The notes: a model not told the origin generated them from the letters alone. 64,000 nt of DNA from Ammoniphilus resinae (GCF_017873965.1 NZ_JAGGKT010000012.1:62001-126000); one strand, 5' to 3'; shown: positions 8,629-16,966, numbered from the stretch's first letter. Made by a program: numbers and translations.

Positions 8629-9198
8629 TTGACACGGCGTGTTGGATCCATAGAAGCGCCTCACCGCATTAATGTTGTCTTGACACACGATAGGAATAAA
8701 AATTTTCAATCCCTTTCGGATTCCTTTTCTAAATTGAAATCTGAAGATCACGGGTCTATGTCGCATGATCGTTTTTTCCAAATTATTAAGGAACTCGATC
8801 ATTTGGTTGGGATGAAAGAGGTTAAGGACTTAATTTACGAAATTTATGCTCTTTTGCATATTAACCAATGCCGCAGAAAACGCGGGCTGAAGGCTGACAG
8901 CCAAGTTCTCCACATGGTTTTCAGAGGAAATCCGGGAACGGGGAAGACGACAGTGGCTCGTATTGTTGGTCGTTTGTTCAAGGAAATGGGTGTCCTTTCC
9001 AAAGGTCATCTGGTGGAAGTGGAAAGGGCAGACCTGGTTGGTGAATATATTGGGCATACGGCTCAGAAAACGAGAGAACAGATTCGAAAGGCTTTAGGTG
9101 GCATATTATTCATTGATGAAGCGTATTCACTGGCAAGGGGTGGTGAAAAGGATTTTGGGCGGGAAGCCATCGACACTTTGGTTAAGACGACGGTTTGA
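8629..9198 (+). CDS. spoVK: spoVK, 5' part of gene split by an intervening element
   Basis: AAA+ ATPase, N-terminal 186 residues of SpoVK (stage V sporulation, spore cortex/coat maturation in the mother cell). Walker [10 protein letters not shown] and Walker B ILFIDEA are present. The reading ends abruptly after IDTLVK with three foreign codons (TTV) and a stop. The missing C-terminal half, beginning GLEDYKTDFVLILAGYS, is at 42616-43026 in the same orientation. Joined at the shared AA of the Lys codon the product is about 321 residues, close to B. subtilis SpoVK at 322. TTG at 8629 follows AGAGGTG; an in-frame GTG at 8620 is the alternative. The order spoVK-hflX-ynbB-glnR-glnA is as in B. subtilis once the insert is removed. 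Confidence 0.92.
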   Translation: MTRRVGSIEAPHRINVVLTHDRNKNFQSLSDSFSKLKSEDHGSMSHDRFFQIIKELDHLVGMKEVKDLIYEIYALLHINQCRRKRGLKADSQVLHMVFRGNPGTGKTTVARIVGRLFKEMGVLSKGHLVEVERADLVGEYIGHTAQKTREQIRKALGGILFIDEAYSLARGGEKDFGREAIDTLVKTTV

Positions 9199-9209
9199 AT
9201 TTCTATGTG
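9160..9209 (+). other. Left attachment site (attL) of the spoVK intervening element
   Basis: spoVK sequence (ACTTTGGTT) meets the core AA at 9184-9185. The element arm 9186-9209 begins GACGACGGTTTGAATT. This arm is the reverse complement of 42592-42615 at 21 of 24 positions. Confidence 0.8.
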
Positions 9210-9599
9210 TTTTCGGATGGAGAGATACCCGAAATAAAGTGGGGTGGAGATGAATTTGTTTCCAAGACCGAAGAAATTGAGCATCGGTTGGACGAGCTTA
9301 AGGAACTATACCATGTAAAACTATTGACGTTTGAGGAAATCAGTAAGGAAACAAGTATCGACTGGTGGACGGTAAAGGACCTGTTTGAAAAGAAGGGATT
9401 GAGCGGTTTAGTTTACCGGAACGTGCAAGATTAAAGAGGGAAAAGGATTTTGACTTTCTTCATAAGTTACATTTTGAAGACAAGATTGGAATAACAGATC
9501 TGTATCGAAAAGCACGGATTTTCTCCACCTTATGTAAGAGCAGTGTTGGCGGACAAAGGGATAAAAACAGTTAAGTGGCATGTAAATCAGTACAGGTGA
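9195..9599 (+). pseudogene. Broken helix-turn-helix-like gene at the element's left tip
   Basis: The first part (80 codons, to 9434) contains TFEEISKETSIDWWTVKDLF, which looks like a DNA-binding helix-turn-helix. The continuation is found by changing frame near 9410 (LPERARLKREKDFDFLHKLHFEDKIG) and again near 9510 (HGFSPPYVRAVLADKGIKTVKW). The intact ancestor was probably a protein of about 130 residues with two HTH-like segments. I do not recognise the family; a homing endonuclease or a recombination accessory protein are possibilities. It starts inside the attL arm, so it belongs to the element. Confidence 0.5.
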
Positions 9600-9950
9600 T
9601 ATTTATAGTTAATCCATTTCATTTCCTACTTGCACCTCGGATAGCCTTGAAAACGCTGACAAAATGAGTGATATCCAGGCTTAGGGGGACTTTTTTATTT
9701 ACTGATTATTACTGCCTAAAACGTTTAATAATTTTGACCCCAAGTGTGACTCAAAGGTAATAATAAAATCAGAGGAATTTCATATCGTGTGATGGAAGGT
9801 GTGACCAGAAAAAGGAGTGACGAGAAATCGTTACTTTTTTATTATTTTCTATACAAGGGATAAGCGATCCGTTTCTTAGTGCGGTTCGGAATCACTTATT
9901 ATAAAATCTCCAAGAGTAGGGAGAGTGAGTCCATACAAAAGAAATCATTA
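9600..9950. other. Gene-free decayed stretch with one terminator-like hairpin
   Basis: No supported gene. GTGACGA (9817-9823) and TCGTTAC (9828-9834) form a 7-bp stem with loop GAAA followed by six T residues, a plausible orphan terminator. A weaker imperfect hairpin lies at about 9857-9900. Confidence 0.5.
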
Positions 9951-10351
9951 CATACAGTTTTGAAGTTCTATAGGCTGATTTTTATCTGAAGAAGTAGCTG
10001 ATGTATTTCGAGATTCAGGTATAAAAAGACCTGTCGACCAACTGGAACGCTTACAACGTATGATTGATAATGCAGATATAACAATAACTTGTTGGGATGA
10101 TAATAGACCCAACCCATTGGAATTGCTCGTGCAATTACTGACTACAGCTATTGTTGTTACTTATCGATTTAGCAGTCGATAAAGCATACCAAAACCGTGG
10201 AATAGGAAAACAATTGATAAAGGATCTGCAAAAACAATTAAATGAAGAAACATCGCTGTTGTTGTTATCTGCTCCTAATGCCATGGATTATTATCCAAGG
10301 GTGGGATTTAATAAAGCAGAAAATGCATTTCTTATTCAAAGAAAACGGTAA
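9951..10351 (+). pseudogene. Frameshifted GNAT acetyltransferase
   Basis: Pieces of one GNAT fold occur in three frames: SGIKRPVDQLERLQRMI and DNADITITCWDDNRP, then IGIARAITDYSYCCYLS, then DLAVDKAYQNRGIGKQLI with the acetyl-CoA binding Q/R-x-x-G-x-G/A (QNRGIG), ending YYPRVGFNKAENAF. Shifts occur near 10112 and 10166. The last ORF (10151-10351) has no sensible start of its own. Such small GNAT proteins acetylate amines; the substrate is unknown and the gene is dead unless the shifts are sequencing errors. Confidence 0.7.
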
Positions 10352-10534
10352 GTTCTTGGGCTAACGAGATTAGATAGTGGAATAACAATATAAATAATAC
10401 ATATTTGTAAGGCTCCAATGTCTAGACATCTCCTATTACGGTAAACGGGAGATAAGTTGAATAAGTGGGAACTTTTTTATCCAGACTTGTAAATAATGTG
10501 TTGGAAAATAAATACGGTTTTGGGAGGTTTAAAG

Positions 10535-10817
10535 ATGGACTACGGATTATTAATTATTGGTATAGCACTTTTACTTGTTTCATACTTGGTAGCAGTTAAA
10601 AAGCAAACGTGGTTATTAGCTAGGTTTAATGAAAAAAAATTAAGAATAAATCCTTATTAGGCAAACTGACAGGGGGAGCTTTTTTTCTACCGTAGGATTG
10701 TTAGTAGTTATACATAGTTTTATTGACTACCCTTATGAAGCAACTGTTCTTGTAGTTGCTATGTTGGTTTTATTAACTATTACTTATGTATTTATCAATA
10801 GAAGGTTGCTCGATTAA
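10535..10817 (+). pseudogene. Frameshifted small membrane protein (DUF3784-like)
   Basis: An ATG with a good GGGAGG site begins MDYGLLIIGIALLLVSYL, a membrane segment. The frame is lost in the A8 run near 10640. In the next frame KSLLGKLTGGAFFLP and a second and third hydrophobic segment continue to TAA at 10815. The ancestor was about 95 residues with three transmembrane helices. The homopolymer location means a sequencing error is possible. Confidence 0.6.
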
Positions 10818-11135
10818 TTATTCTAAAGGGAGTTAGGTTCAATAAGCGAGATCGAATAAATGTTAAAACTGAGTGCGAAAAAAATAAAAACGTTCCAAAA
10901 ATGTCTAGTATGTGGGTACTAAATACAGTTTTTAAGGGGACGTGTTTTATATCAATTTTGATTAGTTTATATATTTCATTACCTTGAGTCTTTGGGAATT
11001 AAGAGAAGGTGTAAATAGAAGACAATACATAAGTTTATGCTCACAGGTTTATTTTTGTTGGTTATCATAACCCAGCAGCCTTCTTTTTCGCAGGGGTTAA
11101 GAATCTCTTTCATTTTGCAAGTAATATAGTAAAAT
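10818..11135. other. Gene-free AT-rich stretch
   Basis: I see no ORF with a credible start or homology. This is degenerate sequence between the DUF3784 remnant and the riboswitch. Confidence 0.5.
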
Positions 11136-11295
11136 AAAGATGAACTGGAAAATTGTAGCTATTGTTCCGCTAACTAGGTAGGTTAGTGACCGAGGGCTAC
11201 ATCTTTTATAAAGGCACCTATTGGCATAAAAGGTCCGAGGGGAAAGGTTCAGCGTATTTGTTATGCGTTGAAATCTTTCTCCTCGGACCTTTTTA
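11136..11295 (+). ncRNA. ykkC-class riboswitch (probable nucleoside-diphosphate subtype) before a NUDIX gene
   Basis: The P1-like helix AAAGATG (11136-11142) pairs with CATCTTT (11200-11206), and GTAGC (11155-11159) with GCTAC (11196-11200). The conserved ykkC pieces TTCCG (11165-11169), GACCGAGGG (11188-11195) and the 3' segment GGCATAAAAGGTCCGAGG (from about 11223) occur in the right order. That 3' segment is also the left arm of a strong terminator, an expression platform for an OFF/ON switch. A NUDIX hydrolase follows; the ykkC subtype found before NUDIX genes is known to sense nucleoside diphosphates such as ADP and CDP. I infer that subtype from context and motif, not from an alignment. 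Confidence 0.7.
11231..11294 (+). terminator. Riboswitch expression-platform terminator
   Basis: AGGTCCGAGG (11231-11240) pairs with CCTCGGACCT (11281-11290), extended inward by GGAAAG/CTTTCT and TTCA/TGAA pairs, followed by T5. The left arm overlaps conserved aptamer nucleotides, so aptamer and terminator are mutually exclusive. Confidence 0.8.
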
Positions 11296-11319
11296 ATTAT
11301 TTCGAGGGAGGGTTATTTT

Positions 11320-11652
11320 ATGGAGAGAATTGATGATATAAAAGCTGGTGGTGCAGTTATTATTCTGAATAAAAAAAACGGAGTTTTGTTGCAAATAAGG
11401 TCTGAAGTAGGACTTTGGGGTATTCCTTTAGGGCATATAGAAATAGGAGAAACAGTTTCCGAAGCAGCTATAAGGCAGGTAAAAGAAGAAACCAATCTAG
11501 ATATAAGAATTAAAAAGCTTATTGGTGTGTACTCTGCCCCTAATTCACAGCTGTTTGCTTATCCAAATGGTAAAGTAGTACATTTTATAACAACCTGTTT
11601 TCTTCTGAAATTACCGGTGGAGAACTACGATGTAATTAATCTGAATCACTAG
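11320..11652 (+). CDS. NUDIX hydrolase, C-terminally truncated
   Basis: 110 residues. The Nudix box G-x5-E-x7-R-x2-x-E-E is present (GHIEIGETVSEAAIRQVKEE) with RQ in place of RE. The enzyme class hydrolyses nucleoside diphosphate derivatives. Family members are usually near 150 residues. Here the frame breaks at NLNH: a one-base change of frame gives the expected continuation ESLEIKFL, but this too soon meets a terminator, so the C-terminal helix is lost. Either the protein is a shortened active form or the gene is decaying. The GAGGGAGGG site before the ATG is strong. Confidence 0.75.
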   Translation: MERIDDIKAGGAVIILNKKNGVLLQIRSEVGLWGIPLGHIEIGETVSEAAIRQVKEETNLDIRIKKLIGVYSAPNSQLFAYPNGKVVHFITTCFLLKLPVENYDVINLNH

Positions 11653-11680
11653 AAATTAAGTTTTTGAACAACAGAACCCA

Positions 11681-11728
11681 CCTAAAAAAGTCAGTTCCTT
11701 AACGTACAGGAAATCGACTTTTTTTAGG
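11681..11728 (+). terminator. Terminator of the NUDIX gene
   Basis: CCTAAAAAAGTC (11681-11692) pairs with GACTTTTTTTAGG (11716-11728), one bulge; the U tract is inside the stem, so it can act in both directions. Confidence 0.75.
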
Positions 11729-11840
11729 TTAAAATTCGTTTAGCGTATAAAAATTTCGAAATGTTGGCGGTATCCCTTATAGTTATGACCCTGTTGAATA
11801 TTTTAAAATAATAAAAAGCCAAAACTCCAATGCTACTTGA

Positions 11841-11989
11841 GATCCTAGGCTTCCGCTAGCTAGGATCCCTTCTGCCATCCTTGAATGGCGTGAGTCATCT
11901 GGGTAACCCTGGCCATTCAAGGATGTTATGTGTTTTTTCTTAGATGAGTTGGCACCAGTGATCGGCACCTTTAAAGCGTTCACGCTTTA
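11841..11989. other. Unassigned cluster of three hairpins
   Basis: GATCCTAG pairs with CTAGGATC (11841-11848/11860-11867). A 14-bp perfect stem CATCCTTGAATGGC pairs with its complement (11876-11889/11912-11925) around a 22-nt loop. TAAAGCG pairs with CGCTTTA (11972-11978/11983-11989). TGAGTCAT is repeated at 11891 and 12015. No T tract follows, so these are not simple terminators. It could be a structured RNA or a small palindromic element; I do not recognise it. Confidence 0.45.
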
Positions 11990-12046
11990 GATCTGGCAGG
12001 CAGTCCGCGACAGCTGAGTCATGCAGAAAAGTGCTTTGAAGTGGTC

Positions 12047-13486
12047 CTATAATAACTTTTTAATTTTGTACCTCTCCATTTTACGCGTTAAGGTAGTTCG
12101 ATGGACACCGAGAAGCTGGGATAACTCATCGATGCTATTTATCTGATCAAGTTTTTGAGAAATAAACTGCTTTTCAAACTCGGCGATTGCTTCTTTCAGG
12201 TTATTCGTATTGATTTGAGGCCTATTGTAATCTCTTATATTTTCAGGAAGTCGATTGGGATGAATCATACCATCATTCATAATAATTGATCGCTCCACGA
12301 GGTTTTCTAATTCTCTTATATTACCTGGCCAATGATAGGCGTACAGACAATCGAATGAATCTGGACTAAAAAATGTCTTTTTTTGATATTTGTTATTAAA
12401 AAAATTAGTAAAATGCCAAATCAAGGAGATCATCTCATCTTTTCGTTCACGCAAGGGTGGGATGGTAATCGGAATGACGTTAATTCTATAATACAGATCC
12501 TCTCTAAATAATTTCTTATCAATAAGTTTGTTTATATCTTGATTTGTAGCCGCTATGATTCTAACATCCACCTTAATACTCTTCGTTCCACCTACTCTCA
12601 TAAATTGCTTGTCCTGTAAAAAGGTTAATAATTTTACTTGTAAAGAGGGACTCAATTCTGTAATTTCATCCAAAAATACAATCCCTTTATGGGCTAATTC
12701 AAATATACCCGGCTTCCCACTGGCAAGTGCACCTGTAAATGCACCTTTCTCATATCCAAATAGTTCGGATTCCAAGAGTTGTTCAGGGATTGCGCCACAA
12801 TTGATAACGTAAAAAGGATAATCTTTCCTTGAACTGATGCTATGCAAGTATTTTACCAACATACTTTTACCCACACCTGATTCTCCCATTATTAGTAAGG
12901 AAGAGTCTACATTTTTTACCCGGATTAAAATATCCATGACTTTCAGCATTTGCTCGCTTCTAGCAATAAAGTTATAAGGGATCGCATCCAATCTATCTCG
13001 TGTTTCTTGTAGTTCCGATTTATATTTCATAATTAGTTTCTTATTTTCTTGCAGTTGTTTGTTAGTGTTATTTAGATCCGTAAGATCACGAATAAAGCTG
13101 ACCGCCATATAAATTTCATTTTCTTTATCAAAAACAGGGCTTACAGATACAAGAACCTCTTTCCCATTATGAAGAATGTTCTGTAGTCGGGTGACTACTC
13201 TTTTTTCTCTAAAAGCCATTTGAACAATGGATTGATCATAAAAGCCTAAGTTTAGTAAATCACTAACATTCTTCCCAACCATTTGTTCTGGTAGAACGCC
13301 TGTTATCTTGCTATAAGACTGATTAACTTTTAAAACTCCACCTTCTCGGTTGGTAACAACGATTCCATCATAAGCTGCATCAACGACAGCATCTAGTTCA
13401 CGAGAAACCAAGCATGACGTATTGATGATACACACATCCTTTTCGTTTAAGCAATTCTGCACAAACTGTGCAATGATGCTCAACAC
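12047..13486 (-). CDS. Sigma-54-dependent transcriptional activator (PAS / AAA+ / Fis HTH)
   Basis: 479 residues. A PAS sensor domain (about 30-130, GIVVTNREGGVLKVNQSY) is followed by a coiled linker and the sigma-54 activator AAA+ domain: Walker A GESGVGKS, the sigma-54 contact loop GAFTGA, Walker B GIVFLDEI, and the R-finger region (FREDLYYRINVIPITIPPLRERKDE). The C-terminal Fis-type HTH is ELSQLLGVHRTTLTRKMERYKI. It is transcribed away from the acyl-CoA dehydrogenase gene at 13729, whose promoter is a textbook sigma-54 site with an upstream palindrome, so that gene is its likely target. The PAS ligand is unknown. It resembles activators of fatty or organic acid catabolism. Confidence 0.92.
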   Translation of the reverse strand: MLSIIAQFVQNCLNEKDVCIINTSCLVSRELDAVVDAAYDGIVVTNREGGVLKVNQSYSKITGVLPEQMVGKNVSDLLNLGFYDQSIVQMAFREKRVVTRLQNILHNGKEVLVSVSPVFDKENEIYMAVSFIRDLTDLNNTNKQLQENKKLIMKYKSELQETRDRLDAIPYNFIARSEQMLKVMDILIRVKNVDSSLLIMGESGVGKSMLVKYLHSISSRKDYPFYVINCGAIPEQLLESELFGYEKGAFTGALASGKPGIFELAHKGIVFLDEITELSPSLQVKLLTFLQDKQFMRVGGTKSIKVDVRIIAATNQDINKLIDKKLFREDLYYRINVIPITIPPLRERKDEMISLIWHFTNFFNNKYQKKTFFSPDSFDCLYAYHWPGNIRELENLVERSIIMNDGMIHPNRLPENIRDYNRPQINTNNLKEAIAEFEKQFISQKLDQINSIDELSQLLGVHRTTLTRKMERYKIKKLL

Positions 13487-13568
13487 TAGTAATTAAAGGT
13501 TTTCTTCTTAATTATTATATAAAACACATATTATATTTGCAATTTTGCAAGTTTACAAACCAACCAAG

Positions 13569-13586
13569 CAACTGAACATCCAGTTG
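13569..13586. promoter_or_regulatory. Probable upstream activating palindrome for the sigma-54 activator
   Basis: CAACTG-N6-CAGTTG is a perfect 6+6 inverted repeat about 45 bp upstream of the -24 element, between the divergent activator and its target. Fis-type HTH dimers bind such sites. Confidence 0.55.
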
Positions 13587-13613
13587 GATAAAGTCTTTTT
13601 ACAAGATAGATGT

Positions 13614-13628
13614 TGGCACACGAATTGC
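13614..13628 (+). promoter_or_regulatory. Sigma-54 (-24/-12) promoter
   Basis: TGGCAC-N5-TTGC is an exact match to the sigma-54 consensus with GG and GC at correct spacing. It is about 100 bp upstream of the acyl-CoA dehydrogenase start. Confidence 0.85.
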
Positions 13629-13728
13629 ATTATTTAGATAATAAACTACCCAAATTGCACAAGAGTGGAACTAGTAAAGTCTGAAAACTTGTTGGTTCCA
13701 AACAAAGACTAAGAAAGGGGCGTGCAAA

Positions 13729-14886
13729 ATGAATTTTCAGATTCCAGATTCGGTGAAAGAAATTCAACAACTAGTACGAAGCTTTGCAGAGGAGGTAATA
13801 GCTCCACGTGCAAAAGAAATCGATGAAAAAGATGAGTTCTTCCCGGATATTATGCAAGCGGCTGGGGAGATGGGGATTCTGGCTATGGAACTGCCAGAGT
13901 CTGTAGGAGGGATTGACAGTGGTGCTTTGGCAACCGTGATCTGCAATGAAGAAATTGCAAGGGTAAGCGCTGCTGTATGCAATGTAATTGGTGCAGTCCG
14001 GCTGCAGCTTTCGCTCATTCATCAGTTTGGTTCAAAGGCTCAGAGAGAAAACTGGATCCCGGCTTTAAGTAGCGGGAAGAAAATAGGCTCCTTTGCCATT
14101 ACGGAACCTGGTGCAGGATCCGATGTTTCCAATATCAAAACCACAGCAGTTAAAAAAGGAGATTATTGGGTTATTAATGGGTCTAAATGCTTTATCACGC
14201 TTGGGCCTGTCGCAGATATGGTCATTGTTTTAACGAAAACAGATCCCTCCAAGGGAGTCCGTGGAATGACTAGTTTCCTTGTAGAAAAAGGGACACCTGG
14301 TTTCTCAGCGGGACCTAAAGAACCTATGATGGGACAACATGGTATCCCCATTGGTCAGCTTTATTTTGATAATTGCTGTGTTCCTGTAGAAAATATGTTA
14401 GGTGAGGAAGGACAGGGATTCAAAATCATGATGTCCGGATTGGATGGAACTCGCTTGGATATTGCAGCCTTATCGCTTGGTCTTTCCCAGGCTGCTTACG
14501 AGATGGCAGCCGCTTATGCAGCAAGCCGGAAACAGTTTGGTCAGGAGATCGGAAATTTCCAAGGAGTGGGATTTATGTTGGCTGATATGGCAACGGAAAT
14601 TGATGCCGGACGATTCCTTTTGTATCGTGGCGCTCAACTCCGTGATGCCGGGTTGCCCTTTACAAAAGAGGCCTCCATGGCCAAGTATTACTGTTCGGAT
14701 AATGCCATGCGCCATACCACAAATGCCGTCCAAATCTTTGGTGGATATGGATACAGTAAAGAATATCCACTGGAAAGATATATGCGAGATGCAAAGATTT
14801 GCCAAATTTATGATGGTACATCTCAGATTCATCGAATGATTATTACACGAAAAATTATGCAGGAACAGAAAGAGAAAGGACTTTAA
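13729..14886 (+). CDS. Acyl-CoA dehydrogenase with Asp at the usual catalytic Glu position
   Basis: 385 residues, full-length FAD-dependent acyl-CoA dehydrogenase: N-terminal helical domain, middle beta domain (FAITEPGAGSDVSNIKT, then FITLGPVADMV), and C-terminal helices with SRKQFGQEIGNFQGV and QIFGGYGYSKEYPLERYMRDAKI. At the catalytic position, where MCAD and butyryl-CoA dehydrogenase have Y-E-G-T, it reads IYDGTSQIHRM, so the base is Asp. It oxidises an acyl-CoA and passes electrons to ETF. Expression is probably through sigma-54. Cyclohexane- and cyclohexene-carboxyl-CoA dehydrogenases are, as I recall, acyl-CoA dehydrogenases with Asp there, which would suit an alicyclic or aromatic acid substrate; this is inference. 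Confidence 0.9.
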   Translation: MNFQIPDSVKEIQQLVRSFAEEVIAPRAKEIDEKDEFFPDIMQAAGEMGILAMELPESVGGIDSGALATVICNEEIARVSAAVCNVIGAVRLQLSLIHQFGSKAQRENWIPALSSGKKIGSFAITEPGAGSDVSNIKTTAVKKGDYWVINGSKCFITLGPVADMVIVLTKTDPSKGVRGMTSFLVEKGTPGFSAGPKEPMMGQHGIPIGQLYFDNCCVPVENMLGEEGQGFKIMMSGLDGTRLDIAALSLGLSQAAYEMAAAYAASRKQFGQEIGNFQGVGFMLADMATEIDAGRFLLYRGAQLRDAGLPFTKEASMAKYYCSDNAMRHTTNAVQIFGGYGYSKEYPLERYMRDAKICQIYDGTSQIHRMIITRKIMQEQKEKGL

Positions 14887-14998
14887 GGTAATGGAAATCT
14901 AGAAGTGGAGTTTATACTTTTTTATGCTGAGATAAAGATAGATCTTATAGGAAGCGAGGGTGAAGCTTTTGGACAAGCGTATGATTATATGAAAACCT

Positions 14999-15211
14999 TT
15001 GAAGAATTTGGTCTTCCCTCGCTGCAAAGAATCATCTTACGAGTGGTCTGCTACTAAAGAAAAACAACGTATTTTGGTTGTAGGTGGCGTCCTGGGAGTA
15101 ATGACAGCTGCTTATATGTTAGTAGACCGTGGACACGAGGTCATTCTATGTGAGCATTCAGAAAAGCTTGGAGGTTCACCATGGAGGGCAATGCATGCTC
15201 CTTTAGAATGA
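14999..15211 (+). pseudogene. Fragment of an FAD/NAD(P)-binding oxidoreductase
   Basis: About 70 codons contain a degraded Rossmann dinucleotide-binding fold: RILVVGGVLGVMTAAYMLVDRGHEVILCEHSEKLGG, where the expected GxGxxG has become GGVLGV. In families such as 2,4-dienoyl-CoA reductase this follows an OYE-type barrel. A broken OYE barrel lies at 21075, so both may be debris of such enzymes. There is no upstream barrel here and a stop follows at 15209. Confidence 0.6.
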
Positions 15212-15352
15212 AACACAGGTATTGGTTTAGAAACGCTTCATAATTTCGTTTATGCAGATTACTACTATATTTAATTAAAAAAGCAAGGGTCGGTCAGAAA
15301 TTGAAAGGGAGATAAGGTGCAATGAACCCTTACAGGAGGTGAATTCTTACGA

Positions 15353-16966
15353 TTGCTACAAGTAATGGAGTTGGTAGAATTAGAATCTTTTACTATGTGT
15401 GCTAATCTTATTGCCGGAAGAGAAGGGCTGAGAAACGAGATCGGTCATGTCACCATCATGGAAGTCCCGGATTTTCACCAATGGGTCAACGAAGATGAGT
15501 TCGTGCTGAGCAACTTCTTTTCAATAAAAGATGATCTAAATCTTCAAATAGAGACGATCCGCGCGTTATCTCGGAAAGGTATTGCCGCACTGGCTATCAA
15601 AGAGAAACGATTTCTCCAATCGATTCATCCATCATTGCTTGAAGTCGCTGACGAACTACAATTACCACTTTTCTCTATAGATAAAGATGTCAAGTTCCGT
15701 GATATCATTCGTATTATTTCAGAAGAATTGATTGATCGGAAAAATGAATCCTACCGACAAACAATCGCGTTTCAAGATAAGATCATGGCCCTATCAATGA
15801 AGGGATCCTCACCCGAAAGGCTGTGTCTTGAAATCCAACGTTATGTTGGCTATGACTGTGCAATACTATCCCCTGACCGGAGGCTGATCGCCGGAAAAGT
15901 AACAAATTCGCAAGGAAAAGAAATCCCTTCTGTCATCGGCGAACAGGTTGCCGATCTTGATGCTGTATTGAACGACATGGCCATCAATCACGATCTAGTG
16001 GATCACTCATCCATAGAATTTTACCAAAATTCTTATCTGATTGCAGGTTGTTACGTGAAGGGAAAGCTTATCAGCTATCTCGTATTCTCTGCCGTGCGAA
16101 GTTGGGGGTTCCGCGAAAGTCTCTTGACGAAATATGCGGCAAATGCGGTTGGCATGAATCAGCTGGAATCGCACCTGCAAGACCAGCTGGAAAAGAAAAT
16201 GCTTGTTTCATTTGTGGAGGAAATCATACTTGAAGGAATGGAAGAAGAGGTTCTTTGCGAAAAAGCAAGTTTTTTAGGGTGGAAAATTTTGGATGAATAT
16301 CAGGTTGTGATCATTAAAGCCATTGAAGAAGCTTTTTCTCCTCCAGATGCTTGTCAATCGTTGATGAATCGTTTAGCAAGGCGTATCCAAGCTTTTTTTC
16401 CATCTGCTTTGCCTGTAGCTAGAAAAAATGAATTAGTTATTTTGGTATCCTTGCCCCATAATTCGGCATGGTGCGATCAGGCCCATCACGAGGCTAAACT
16501 AAAGGAATTTCTTTCCTTGCACTATTCCTATGTTTCTTTGGAAAAACAAGTCCGGATCGGCATAGGAAGTATTTTTGGAGAGGCCAAATCGATTCCAATA
16601 AGCTATAAGCAAGCCAATACACTTGTTCAGTATGCAGTCAATAAGAAAGGCGTACTGTGGTATGCAACAGATCATCTCCTAGAGCTATTTTTATTGCATT
16701 CGAAAGAACAGACGGAACGAAAACAAATACGTCAACAGGTTGTTGACAGCCTAGTCCGCTACGATCGAGAAAACGGAACGGAGCTTTTCGAAACATTAAA
16801 GGCCTATTTGGTCAGTGACTCGCTTGAAAGCGCGGCAGAATCGCTGTTCATCCATCCCAATACCTTGCGCAATCGGCTGGCAAAAGTGACGGAGGTCACA
16901 GGGATGAATCCTCAGCGACCGTCAGGCAGAATGGTGTTGTTCGTTGCCTTGATCGAGAATATATAG
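15353..16966 (+). CDS. PucR family transcriptional regulator
   Basis: 537 residues. The N-terminal PucR domain (about 1-120; NEIGHVTIMEVPDFHQWVNEDEFVLSN) is followed by a GAF/GGDEF-like middle region and a C-terminal CdaR-type HTH (YLVSDSLESAAESLFIHPNTLRNRLAKVTEVTG). PucR/CdaR proteins activate purine, amino-acid or sugar-acid catabolism in response to a metabolite. It precedes the amidohydrolase/Rieske/TRAP genes in the same direction and probably controls them. The TTG start at 15353 follows AGGAGGTGA by 10 nt; no ATG fits the family N-terminus better. Confidence 0.88.
   Translation: MLQVMELVELESFTMCANLIAGREGLRNEIGHVTIMEVPDFHQWVNEDEFVLSNFFSIKDDLNLQIETIRALSRKGIAALAIKEKRFLQSIHPSLLEVADELQLPLFSIDKDVKFRDIIRIISEELIDRKNESYRQTIAFQDKIMALSMKGSSPERLCLEIQRYVGYDCAILSPDRRLIAGKVTNSQGKEIPSVIGEQVADLDAVLNDMAINHDLVDHSSIEFYQNSYLIAGCYVKGKLISYLVFSAVRSWGFRESLLTKYAANAVGMNQLESHLQDQLEKKMLVSFVEEIILEGMEEEVLCEKASFLGWKILDEYQVVIIKAIEEAFSPPDACQSLMNRLARRIQAFFPSALPVARKNELVILVSLPHNSAWCDQAHHEAKLKEFLSLHYSYVSLEKQVRIGIGSIFGEAKSIPISYKQANTLVQYAVNKKGVLWYATDHLLELFLLHSKEQTERKQIRQQVVDSLVRYDRENGTELFETLKAYLVSDSLESAAESLFIHPNTLRNRLAKVTEVTGMNPQRPSGRMVLFVALIENI

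Noticed and set aside
9196-9198. spoVK simply truncated as a dead gene
   Set aside because: The exact missing half exists downstream, with matching att arms and a recombinase, so conditional assembly is more likely.
11840-11930. T-box or known riboswitch in the hairpin cluster
   Set aside because: No T-box signature or recognised aptamer core was seen, and no terminator or suitable downstream gene follows on either strand.
14444-14839. Long ORFs on both strands inside the acyl-CoA dehydrogenase genes
   Set aside because: They are shadows of a clearly recognisable enzyme frame.
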